Source: Mortierella sp. BCC40632 (taxonomy: Eukaryota; Mortierellomycota; Mortierellomycetes; Mortierellales; Mortierellaceae). Taken from it: 64,000 bases of DNA. Position 1 is the stretch's first letter, and each line of letters opens with the position of its first letter. A program made the translations under genes and the position numbers. Under the pieces are notes generated by a model. It made no database searches, was not told the DNA's origin, and saw only the letters and a list, made by a program, of their open reading frames with translations. Where the stretch lies: contig WAEK01000020.1 of assembly GCA_011634665.1 (NCBI GenBank), forward strand, positions 570,001 through 634,000, read 5' to 3'. Shown here piece by piece: positions 47,301 to 58,794 of the stretch.

Positions 47301-47839
47301 TGAAAAAGCAACAGTTGGGTGCAGTGACTTATTACCAAGTATAGCTAATGTGATAAAGGATATATTCTTAGGGAGGCATGGATTCATAGTCCTTTGGAAT
47401 GAAGGTAACTGTTCGATTAATTCTTTAGTGGCGCAAGGAGAACTTTTTTTTTTTTTTTTTTTTTTTTTTGAGTAATATCCATATAGGGCCAATGTACCAA
47501 CCGTTGCCACCAAATATCCCAAGAGAGACGGCAACCGTTGCGCGAGGCTGCAGTCACATGAACTGTTTTGATCTGTGAGGGATTGCGGTGGCCAGGGCTA
47601 GATTAAGTCTTTTAGCTTAGTCCTTGCCTACATGACCATTCCAGCGGAAAAAAGGACTGATTTAAACCCTCTGTCTCCAACCATTGCCACCAGTAAGGTA
47701 AAGAGAAAGCCCAAAGACCACTTTCTAAACAAATTCAGATATTTCGCAATCTCATGCGATCAGAGATAGGGCCTAAGGCGTCTATGAAATGACTGGATGT
47801 CATAATAAGTCCTTCCAAATTCACACAAGAGACAAAGCG

Positions 47840-47877
<38 letters not shown>

Positions 47878-47998
47878 TGGGTGTATTTATTCAGGGGCAA
47901 TAAGAAAAGAAAACTCCCATGGAGGCTAGTTCAGAGAAACAGCAACACCAAGACAGCCTTTCACTTCTCTTTAAAAAAGAGTTGTGAGGCAAGGGTGT
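41370..47998. other. Gene-poor region
   Basis: About 6.6 kb between the CreA-like gene and the eL29 gene. It is AT-richer than the left side, with poly-T, CT and TTTC repeats. No open frame with recognisable motifs, no terminal repeats and no tRNA were found. Short open stretches near 43.4-43.8 kb and 44.3-44.6 kb (- strand) may be decayed coding sequence. Confidence 0.5.
47843..47876. repeat. Poly-T tract downstream of eL29
   Basis: Thirty-four T on the + strand, 123 bp past the stop codon of the - strand eL29 gene. Confidence 0.95.
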
Positions 47999-48782
47999 TT
48001 AGTCCTTCTTGAGGGCAGCAGCCGAACCCTTCTTGGCGAAGCGCTGGTTGCGGATGAACTTGGGGCAGACACCCTTGAGAGAAGGGTGACGCTGGGTCTT
48101 GACCTTCTTGATACCGTTACGGTGGGCCTTCTTGTCTATTGACGCAAAGACAAGTTACAACGGTTAGGATAGGTCTCTTTCCAAGGAACATTCATTGATT
48201 CCATATTTTGGGGTTGTTGGGGCTGAAAAGGTATCCGCTGATCACAAATTATCCTGTTGACCCGTTTGTTATTAAAGCTTGAAGCTTAGGCCATGTTGAC
48301 AGGTTGATAGACGGCCTCTGAACATTGCTCTGTTTCCCAAGAATCTTCAAGAGTTAACAGAGATCCTCCTGGCTGACTTAGTTTCCAAAAAAAAGTTGAT
48401 AACTTAGGCGGAATACTGTCTACTCTCCTTCCTGTATCAGTCTGTCTCTTATCCTCTCAGGCCTGAAGACTTCCACAATAGCGACGATGGTAATAGATGT
48501 GTCGTAATAGATGATGTTGTGGACCCAATCCATGTAGAAGGATGAGAATCGCCTGTCTGTCATGATCGTCCTTGCCCAATGCTCGATCCTTGCACCATGC
48601 TGAATCCAAAAGGACTCGCAAGTCCTGAATGAGAAGAATGCCTCTACAACTGACAAAAGATGTTTCTGAACTCCCCCCCCCCGATCCTGTACAAATGACT
48701 CCTTCAAAGGGCTTGAGGGGGAAAAAAAGAAGGAAGGTTACGTACTCTGGTTGTGGTTGGTGTGGTTCTTAGACTTGGCCAT
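47999..48782 (-). CDS. RPL29: 60S ribosomal protein eL29
   Basis: Two exons, 48782-48746 and 48135-47999, 57 aa. Exon 1 codes [12 protein letters not shown]; the split codon gives the next residue, Asn. Exon 2 begins [20 protein letters not shown] and ends ALKKD. This matches the small, very basic eL29 family (yeast 59 aa), a component of the 60S subunit near the peptide exit and subunit interface. Codons are strongly C-ending, as expected for high expression. The intron is 610 bp, long for this window, and contains a 95-codon open frame on the same strand (48707-48420). A donor GTACGT and acceptor AATAG are clear. Confidence 0.95.
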
Positions 48783-50638
48783 CTTTACAAAGCTAAAAAG
48801 AGTTGAATGGACACGAGAGAAAGGAACACATTGGATTAGCTTCAGGCCTCTTCTAGATCATCTTAAGCAGTTGGAATGCATATAGCCATCGCTTGTGCCG
48901 ATGTTATTGTGCTGTAGTTATCGTCTGCATCCAAAGGGCGAGTCGACTTTTGTTCTGCAAGGCTATTCAGGGATAGTCAATAGTGTTCTCCTGCCATGAC
49001 ACATGTCCACAACATGAGTAAAAGATAATGTCCATCTCGCCAATGAATCACTGGTTCCGTGAATCGGTCTATGGTTGTCTTCTCACAGTCCTTGCAGAAA
49101 CTATCGTTGGATAGTCGATGGGTCGAATTGATTGATCGATGGATAGAATCCTCTGTCCTGGCCTCCAGTTGGCTTCACACACATCCGTTGGCTTTCTTGG
49201 GGGTGATCTATACCTCGAGACTAGTAAATTTAGAGGGAGTTCAAAACTGGTCGCCGTCCCTTGCGCTTCTTTGAACAGGAATCGGACGAGGATGGGTGGC
49301 TTGCGGCTACCAACCCTCGGCACGTGAACTCTGACCCCGATCCAGAACAGACCACTGCCCTTTCCAAGTGGTATCAGGAATTGGCACGTATCTTTCCGTC
49401 TGAGGACTCCCTTTTGACACTCAGAGTAAGAGGTAGCATTGAGGCGATATGAAAGTTATGCAAACGGTAGTAAGTCTCGTGGCAACCCTGACTGTAAACC
49501 TCGAGATCACTAGGCAGGCACCAAAGGATCACTCTGATAAGCCTCCACGGAGAAATACAATATCCCTGCAAAAGGCGTGCCCAAGGGTAATGAAGGTATA
49601 TCTTGCCAAAGTATAGGATCAAGTCATGGATTAGCCTGTTCATGTTCAAAGAATGCCAAGAGCTTGTCAAGAATGTCTCCTAGCAAAGCAAAAACAAAAA
49701 AAAAAAGGCTAAATGTACTCTTTTACACGATGGGTGGTATACTTGAAGGCTAGATTGCCATGGAACACAAATGTATGGAACACGTTGGCCGCGTACCTAT
49801 CTTTACTTGCAAAAGGACGGAAAAGGGTCTGCTTAGCAGGGATAGTTGACAAATACAAGAGGGAAAAAACGGCGATAAAGAAGGACCGGTAATACTTGAC
49901 GACTGTGGGCGATCTGACAGACTGACAGGCAGAAGAGAAGAAGAAGAAGAAAAAAAAAAAAAAGGCTAATGTTCCGACGGATGAGACTATTCAAGGCGCT
50001 GCAAAAGATCGAGACTCTTCGTCTCCGGACCTGATTGTGGGTGGAGTGTGACCCGGTGAGGGGAGTGTCCTTTGGGATCAACACCTTGTCCACTCTGACA
50101 TTACAATTGTCTTTCCATCGAGTTTTCCCGAAGTTCCCTCCTAACCATTATTTTAGGCCTTAGTGCCTGGGGAAACCCATGGCGCTCGGATTGACGGAGT
50201 AGCTAATTTTCCAAGCTAACCTGGAGTGATACCTATCAAGAAAGCGATCTTTTTTTTTTTTTTCCTGAGCGAGACAGCTCTTTTTTTTTTTTTTACCCAC
50301 TAAGGCACGAGAAGACATTCTACTCCAGGGTATGTCACAGAGCTCAAACTGGGGCCTAACCTCACCGAGTTATGAGACAAGACGCATACAAAAAGTCGCA
50401 CACAAGAGGTCGCAAAAAATACGAAAGAGCGTTCAATTGGCAATGAAATGAGAAAAAAAATTTTTTTATGATTCATTCTTCGGTAGTGTACAATTAGGCG
50501 GATATAGCAAGAGGAGAGAGGGATGGCATTGAAGGCAAACTGAATGAAAAGAAAAGCTACAATCTAGTAAAAAAAAAAAAAAAGTGGAGAAAAGGAACAC
50601 TCTCCCTTCTCCAAAGGAAAGCCTCTCTTACTCCTCCT
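48783..50638. other. Intergenic region with one exon-like stretch
   Basis: Between the - strand eL29 gene and the end of the H+-ATPase gene. The only item of note is an exon-like block at 49279-49425 (+ strand), described in the findings. Poly-T runs lie at 50250-50263 and 50281-50294. Confidence 0.5.
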
Positions 50639-53600
50639 TTACTTAGAGGGACCAGCGGACGAAGAAAGGATAGTATGTGCCTGAGCAGCCTGGACTGTGC
50701 TGAAGCGACGCAACTCGTTCGAGGAGACGCCGAGCGACTTGCCATCGGCAGTAAGAGGACCAGCGGTCGAGTTCTTGCGCGAGAAGTTGCGGGGCTGGTT
50801 CGTGTAACGATCGAAATGGGTCGAGTAGTACGAGTGGGTCGAGCGAGTACGAGCAAGGGCAAGCTCCTTGTGCTTCTCGGAGGCAGACTTGACGGAGGAC
50901 TGGAAGATGAAGTGAAGACCGAACTTGATGAAATCCATGGGGACATACCAGACAATGTTCCAGACCCAAACGGCGGCAGCCCAACCCCAGCCGCATCCCT
51001 CAATCTGTGTAAAGCCCCAGTTGGCATAGACGGCGATCAATGTGGCAACAACCTGGGCAAAGACAAAGGCAAAGACCAAGATCAAGGATGGTCGCTCAAG
51101 GTAAGAGAAGCCCTGGGAACGAGTGACGAAGATCAAAGCCTGGGACAAGGTCGAAACCTGCAAATAGATGATCGAGTGCAGCTTGAAGTCGTTCGCGTCG
51201 GTGAATCGCTCAAGACCCATATTTTCGAAAAAGGATGAGTGAAGAACAACGGCAAAGAAGACGATGGTCGAGGCAGTCAAGTAAAGACCGTAGGCAATAG
51301 CCGAACCGAAAATCTCCTTAAGATCCCAATGATTGGGGTGTTCCGAGGGCACGACACGATCCTTGGAGATGGTCATGATGGTACCGTCGTTAAGAATAGC
51401 CAAAATCAGGACCATGAAGGGAGGGAAATCGAACTTCCAGGCAAAGCACAGAACAGAGAAGCAGACAACAATACGGATGGTGATAGAGCAGGTGTAGGCA
51501 GAGTAGTTGCGCATACGCTGGAAGATCTGGCGAGATCCCAGGATGGCGTCAATGATAACCGAGAGACCAGGCTCCGTCAAGACAATATCAGCAGCCGAGC
51601 GAGCAGCATCCGAGGCGTCAGCGACAGCAATACCAACGTTAGCCTTGGCCAAAGCAGGAGCATCGTTCACACCATCACCAGTCATGGCAGTGAAATGGCC
51701 CAAGTTCTGGAGACGAGCAACAATATCGTACTTGTGTTCGGGATAGACACCAGCGAAACCATCGGCCTCAAGGACAAGCTCATCAACTGTGTTGGCAAGG
51801 ACGCTATCGTCAGCAGGGGGTCCATCGCGGAGAACGCTGGCATTGAACATGTGGTCACCCATGTTAAGACGGCGACCAGTTTCCTTGGCAATAGCAAGCT
51901 GATCACCAGTAATCATCTTGACCTTGACACCCAAAGCCTGGGCACGGTGAATGGTCTCCTTGGTGTCGTGGCGGGGAGGATCGTAGATAGGCAAAAGACC
52001 GATGAGCGTGAAACCAGTTCCGGGGCCCTCCTTAGTACCATCAGGAACCTCTTCGATCGCAACAGCAAGGGCACGAAGACCACGGATGGCAAACTCATCG
52101 ACATCAGCATGCATCTGGGCCTGCTGAGCATCGGTCTTGCCACGAGTACAGAGGTCAAGGATAATCGAGGACATTCCCTTCGAGACACGGTGGACAGTGT
52201 TGTCAGAGAGACGGCGGTAGGTAACTTCGGTACGCTTGTCAGTGGGGTTGAAGGGGATAAAGTCCAAGAGCTCGATACCCTCACGGGCCAGCTTGGGGTC
52301 AGGCAGAGAGTTGACGACACAGGTATCGATGGCATCTTGGTTCTCAACACGCGAGGCATAGGCAGAGAAGAGGATAATGTTGTCGATTGAGACGTCCGAG
52401 TAGGTCTTGACGTTGGCCGTGTCAATGGTCAACTCGTTCAAGGTCAAAGTACCAGTCTTGTCAGAGCACAGGATTGTGACACCAGCCATCTCCTCAATAG
52501 CCGACATACGGGTGACGATAGCCTTGTGCTCAGCGAGCTGACGGGCACCGATGGCAAGGGTAACGGAAAGGACAGTAGGCATGGCAATGGGAATACCACC
52601 AATGAGCAAGACAAGCAAGTTGTTGATTCCGCGGCGGTAAGAGTACTTGTAGGCAGGATACATGACAAGGATCTCGAGGACCAAAAAGATAGCAATGGAG
52701 ACAATACAGAAGCGACCGATACGAGCCAAGACAATCTGCAAGTGACCAACATCGTCACCGGCCATCTGGACCAGCTTGGCAGCACGACCGAAGAAGGTGT
52801 TGGAGCCTGTACCGATAATGACGGCCTCACCTTCACCCTGCTTGACAGTTGAACCAGAGAAGATCTCATCACCGTTGTGCTTATTGGCAGGCAGAGACTC
52901 ACCAGTCAAGGCAGCCTGATCGATAGAAACACCAACACACTCAATGAGGCGAGCATCGGCGGGAACAATATCACCAAGCTTGATGCCAATCACATCACCA
53001 GGCACCAAGTTGGCAGCCTCGATCGTGGTCCACTGGCCATCACGCTTGACCTTGGCTTGGGGGGCGAGCGAGGCCATGAGGGCCTTGACGGCATTTCCGG
53101 CATTGCGTTCCTCGATGTAACCGATGGTAGCATTGATCAAAAGCAGCAAGACGATACCAACAAAGTCTGGCCAGTCTGGGGGTTCACCGCCACCGTTCGA
53201 AAGAGCGATAGCGACGATGGCAGCAGCCTCCATAACCCTATAGTCGAAAGCAACAAGGCAGAAAGAGGGAACGAAACAGTGAGTGAGACACGTCTAGTAG
53301 GCTATGAAAATTTTGAACGTCCTTCTAGCAGGGCATTGGAGGGGTCTAGATCGCTTGCGATGCATAAGCTGGAAAAGTTTTTTTTTGTTGTTGCTGCTGT
53401 TCTCTTACCATGACAGAGGGTTCCACATGAAGGACAAGAACATCATGATTGGGCTGACCTTCTTCTGCTCCAAGCGGTTGTGGCCAAACTAATGCATGGG
53501 ATTAAAAGAATTTACAAATGAGGACCCTTGTTAGTGTCTTGTATTATCCACTTTCATGACAAAGAGGCAGACAGAAATGCCCCCCTGGTTGCACAGACAA

Positions 53601-53872
53601 AGATCCGATCCTCATCTTATGCTGCTCGATGCGGAGCTGATTTTGAAGCAAACAACCCTTACCTTGGTGATACGGTTAGCAGCCTCTGTGGAGGAGAGAC
53701 CGCCTTCGTTGGTCTGGAGGAGCTGGAAGATATTGCCCGTCTCCATGGTGGACATGTCGAACTTGTCCTTGTTGTAAAGGTCTTCGACAGAGACCGTGGC
53801 GACGTTGACATCGATGGTGACCGAGGAGGCCTTTGTGGCTTGGTCCTCGGCCTGCTCTTTTTGATGCGACAT
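50639..53872 (-). CDS. PMA1: Plasma-membrane H+-ATPase (P3A type)
   Basis: Exons 53872-53663, 53488-53409 and 53237-50639, 962 aa. It pumps protons out across the plasma membrane using ATP and powers secondary uptake. P-type signatures are intact: LTGESLP in the actuator domain, [12 protein letters not shown] with the phosphorylated Asp (codon at 52460-52462, about residue 355), [17 protein letters not shown], and [19 protein letters not shown] in the hinge. Ten TM helices fit. The junctions give [11 protein letters not shown] and NPLSW-VMEAAA, both conserved in the family. The ~100-residue C-terminal tail, rich in Ser/Thr/Arg ([19 protein letters not shown]), is the likely autoinhibitory region. 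Codon use is strongly C-biased. Confidence 0.96.
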
Positions 53873-55472
53873 GGTTGGCAAACTGGATGGGGGGAGAGTA
53901 GGGGGAGGTGCTCCTGCTTGGGCGGGTGCTTTAGGCGTGCTGAGAAACTCTTGCGAGTTGGCGGTGCTGCGATGAAGTCAAGATAGGCGACCGATCAGCG
54001 AGCAAGGTTGAGAGTGGAGGAAGAGATTAGTCGATCCAGGCCGAGTAGACAAGGAAGGACGGAGGAAAGGAAGAGAGGAGAGGAAGTGTTGGCGAGAGAA
54101 GAGAGAGAGAGAGAAAGAAAGAGAGAAATGAACGGATGCTTGATGGAGAAAAGCGAGCAGAAGAGAGGCAGGGCCGTCCCTTTTATATGGCGGAGGAGGT
54201 GCTGAGGCCGAGGCGGAGGTGCTCATATGCAATGAGGGACAATAGGAGCGGAAAAATGGGCATCAGAGGCCAATGGCCCGGACGCAGAGAGAGAGAGAGA
54301 GAGAGAGAGAAAAGAGAGAGGGAGGAGATGTCCGAGCAAATCGAGAGGGACAGCTGGCTGCGAAATGTGGTTATCGCATCATCGCTCAACGACTGAATTG
54401 ATGTCTGAATAAAGCGTCATATATTTCTGCCTGTGTACAGTAGAACGCAGTCCATGGCCCAGTGTCTGTCCATGACCCTGTTGCCCTATTCAAATGGAGA
54501 AACCTATGCCCGTCGCTCTGGAACCTTGTTGTCCACTCCCATTCGTCCGCCTCCGAGGTGTTGGAGGATCCCTTTTTTTTTTTTTTCTCTCACCTTTCTA
54601 TTCACTATTCTTCTACTCACTCTCACTCACTAACACATTCACTCACATACTCTCTTTTGTTCTTGTCCTATCTTTCTCTCTTTGCTCATCGATCTGGAAG
54701 CCCTGGCTCGCCTTGGATCGATAAAGCGCAGGCAACTCAAAGTCTGCCACATGGCCTCAACACCGAGGAACCACAGGTACCGATCCATGGTCTATGCTCG
54801 GCGCAGCCAGCCATTCCCTTGACTCGGACTTCTTCAGTATCTCACCTTACCTACTCTCTCTCTCTCCTTTCTTCCTTTCTTTCTTTCTTTAGTCTTTCTT
54901 GCTGGGTCTATTGAATTAACCATTGACCATCTAGCGGAAGAACCCTCTGTGTAGGGTTTATCAGACAGCGCAACCTTGCTGCTTACAACGCTCTGAAAAA
55001 TGGCTGAGCACCAGTGATAGACGTCTGTTCCCTCTCTCGCTTCCTCTCTCACGGCCACTCTTGTGCTTGAACATCGTTTCTTGCACAGGATTATGGTTCA
55101 AATAAGAGACAGAGCTCCTCATCTAGGCCTTTCTTCACCCTCACTATCTCTCACACACTCTTTTTTCTTTTCTTATTTTTCTCTCTCTCCTTTTACTTTT
55201 TTTTTCTCACTCACAGCTGCTGTATTGCTCAGTAATATAAATGGAAATGACGTACAGATGGACAGGGGAGCACACAATGGCCTGGGTCGTACAACTGTCG
55301 AGCAACGAACAGGCACTGCATTCAGTAGATACACCCACACACATTACACATTTTGCGAGCCCTTCAGTGTACAGAATCCCCTATCAAGGGTAAATCAAAT
55401 CGAGCGCAGTATGAATCGTTATTGCGGGGGAGAACTCGCTCAACAGGCAAACAGGCGGACAGGCAGACAGAC

Positions 55473-55476
<4 letters not shown>

Positions 55477-55540
<64 letters not shown>
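55477..55540. repeat. (GA)n microsatellite
   Basis: A perfect GA run of about 64 bp, among the longest dinucleotide repeats in the window. Confidence 0.95.
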
Positions 55541-55541
<1 letters not shown>

Positions 55542-58500
55542 TGCAGTCAGTAGTGCGACGGGCAGATCCATTGCATCTCTAAACAATAGCAAACAGCGGT
55601 GCGAACCCTTCTGAGGAGAGGTTGTCCCTCGATCCATTCACTTACCATTGTTTCTACCCCGCTGTCTCGACAGACCAGTCGCCTGCCTCCTCCTCACCCT
55701 TTGTTCTCTGCGTAGTCTCCCAATAGACAACGGTGTCTTAGATAGCGGAAGCTACTCGGTGTATGCGAGAATAAAAAATAGCTCAATCCAAGGCTGTGAT
55801 GGACTGGTCGATCCTCACCCACGTTGTCCGCTGGCCCTTTTGTCGATTGCCCCCTCAGGGAAGTCCTTCGCTGACTCGCCTGCCTTTGGGTAAAATGTCC
55901 ACGAGAGCAACCGAGGATTTATGAAGAGAGTGGCCACTGAGAACATTTCAAACGATCTGGCCGGCCCTGAATTGCCCTGAGCCGTTCTGTCAGGCTTCCC
56001 CTCTCTCTTTCTCTCTGCCCCTGACGACCACATAGATTACTTCCGAAGTACAGCCATGTCTGTGCCTGGGGCCACATGGCAATAATAGCAAAGAAAAATA
56101 GCAAAGCAAAGACATCAAACACTACGTACATCCACTCATTTTCTAATCTCGTCATAACTTCCTAACTTGCGTTTGCCTCGGTGACCCCCATCCCATCCAC
56201 TGTTTCTCTCCACATTCCTTTAGTCCGGGGGAACAGGAGTAGGTAAAGGTAGATAGGGGACATATACTGACCAAACTGCAAGGCCAACTTGCTCCCTACC
56301 TTCGTCTACATCCTTACCCCTTCCTCGTTCATCTCCAGTGCTATTCCACCCGCTCTCATCGTTCTCTTTCCTTTCTCCTTCTTACTAGCACCTCTCTCCC
56401 TCGCCCCTGCTGACTCAATTTTTCCTTTTTCTCTCTTTCTCTCTTTCCTTTCCAATATTAATAAGAGGTCAGGTTACGGCTAAATGCGCGCAGATCAGTC
56501 CTCGGAGGATACAGGCAAGGAGACGGCATTGCGTCCTGCCCTGTATCTTTCATCCGTTGCTCCTTTTTTCACTCTACCGTTTGTCACTTGTGGTCTGGAG
56601 TTGGCCAAGTCTCCTGCTCGTCTGAGCTCCTTTGTTCTTATTGGAACATAGGACGAACCCTTGTAGTGGCCTCTCCTCCCTCCTATATCGTTCGTTTGAC
56701 CCGTGGCTCACTTTGTATAAGATGGGGTTGCCTTCAATTGATGGTCGATTCTTGCGTGCATATTCTTCTCCCTTGCAGCGTTAAAGCTGTGCACGGGCAT
56801 TGGTGGGGAGCAAAGAGGCAAGGTCAAAAGAGCAGGGAGATAGAGCATGCATGTGTATCATGACGAGCCAGCGTGTAAACATGAGGCGCTGTTTTTTTTT
56901 TTTTTTTTCCTTGCAGAGTCGACCATCAGCGGATCAAAGCCCCGAGTCATCCAAGTGCGTCAACACTCGCCTAATCTCTTTCTCTTTCCCGCTGATCACC
57001 GTGCCAGAACTTTAGTCTATTGCCTACACGCCAAACGACCAAGGACTTTGTCAGGACTAACTCAAATCGCATGGCCAGATGGTCTCGAGAACTCAAGAAA
57101 GGGAGGGAGGAGGAAAGGGAAGGAGGACTCAACCATTCTTCCGCGCAGCAATCTTTTTGGTCTCCTCCATTTGCGCAGAACTCTACGAGGCTTTTTCTAC
57201 CAATCTTCTCGGTGCTCTTTGTTCCTCTCAATGCATTCAAGGGAATAGGGATTTCTAATCGAACATAAAGTATTTTTTTTTTTCTTCTCTCAAGACTCAG
57301 TCAAAACAGAAGGCAGATCAAGTCCAGGGACAAACACCTCTGCGCATTCGTTAGTTCTTTCCCAGGGAGGAGAAGGAATGGCGCGACATTCTCGCCTGGA
57401 ATCATCCGTACTTGTCTGCAGTACTGTGCACCGTGTCTAAATTCCTGGGTTACTGACCATGGGCGCGCAGAAAGAGTCAGTTAACGATGATGGTATAGTG
57501 GAGCCGTTGGAGACGCAGGAGTGCGTCGCTCAAGAGAGATACCCCTCGCATCTATCTTTACTATACTTTGAGCCGAGTCCCATGCACCCTTTGGCCCTGG
57601 TCACGCCTCTTCCTTCTACTTTATTCGCTTAGAGCTTGTCCACACTTGGTATCTCTTTAGATGAGGATCCCGAGGGTGGGTGGTCATAGCCTTCAACTAG
57701 TAGACAAATGGAGCTCTGCCCAGCGCATCAATTTCGTCTGCTTGTCATCCAGTGATGGTGCGTGAGGAGGAAGGAGAGATATGCTGTTTGGCCCAGCACA
57801 TGTCGTGGACGAGATTACAGGACCTCAGCCCGCAACACTGGCATGAACACCGTACACACCTCTCTATCTCAAGCAAAAGGCTCATGCTCACTGTCCATGC
57901 TCAATGGCTTCATCTGTTTTATTTATAAGCTATGCATGATCCACGGCCTCCTGTTGGCTGGTTGCGTATCGCCCCCATAATTATTCTTCCCTCTACAATA
58001 CATCTGACAGTCAAACACAAGAGAGAGGTGAGGGGGAGAAGATTTTTTTCCCCTCTATTTACAACCCTTCATGTATGTGCGCGATTTTACATACAAAGTT
58101 TTTTTTTCGACTCTCCAGTCACGTCCGTGGAGTGCGTGTGTGTGAAGAAGAGGAAGGAGAAATGAAAGGCGAGAGCGTTTCGAGATAGTCTCAAGTCCTT
58201 TGTTGACGATAGACAGCATTCCTTTACCTTACGCGTGAGATCTCTCTTGTGGTCTCTTTTGTTGCTTGATATTGTCAATGACTTTATCCAATCCATCACC
58301 TTCAGATGGGCGTGCACCTTGAACAAGAGCGGTGGCGATGGTATCAGAGGGTCAGCAAAAGCAAAAGATCATGAGACAAATAGAATCAAGCTCGCGGATC
58401 GAGTTTAATAGCAAAACGCGAGGATTCAATGGCTACGAGGGCAAACGGGGATAGATGGAGGGTTGATGTTCGCTTGAACAAACCCGCAATCGACAAAAAG

Positions 58501-58758
58501 ACGGTTTGCTACTTGGTCCCTTGATCTTGTACTCAACACGTTGTAAAAAAAGGGGTTACACGAACAAGAGGTCCAGGGTCAGGACGGTGCGGAAAAAGAA
58601 CAAAGAGGACGTGTTCAATAGGAGGGGAGAGAGGACACTTATCAGAGGCGCTCGTGCCTTGATTCTTCCCTGTTGTTGCTCAAACTTTGTTCTTCAGCGC
58701 TTAACAGTTTAGCCATGAACCGCATCTCTGCTCGATCTCTCTCTCCCTCCCTCCCTCT

Positions 58759-58761
<3 letters not shown>

Positions 58762-58794
<33 letters not shown>
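58762..58794. repeat. Poly-T tract
   Basis: Thirty-three T in a row, preceded by CCCTCC/CTCTCT repeats. Confidence 0.95.

Noticed and set aside
51239..52390. 383-codon open frame on the + strand
   Set aside because: It lies wholly opposite the H+-ATPase catalytic region. The strong codon bias of that gene leaves the reverse frame free of stops.
57755..57919. 54-codon + strand frame beginning MVREEEGEICCLAQH
   Set aside because: It has an ATG and a stop but no recognisable motif, splice partners or promoter signals.
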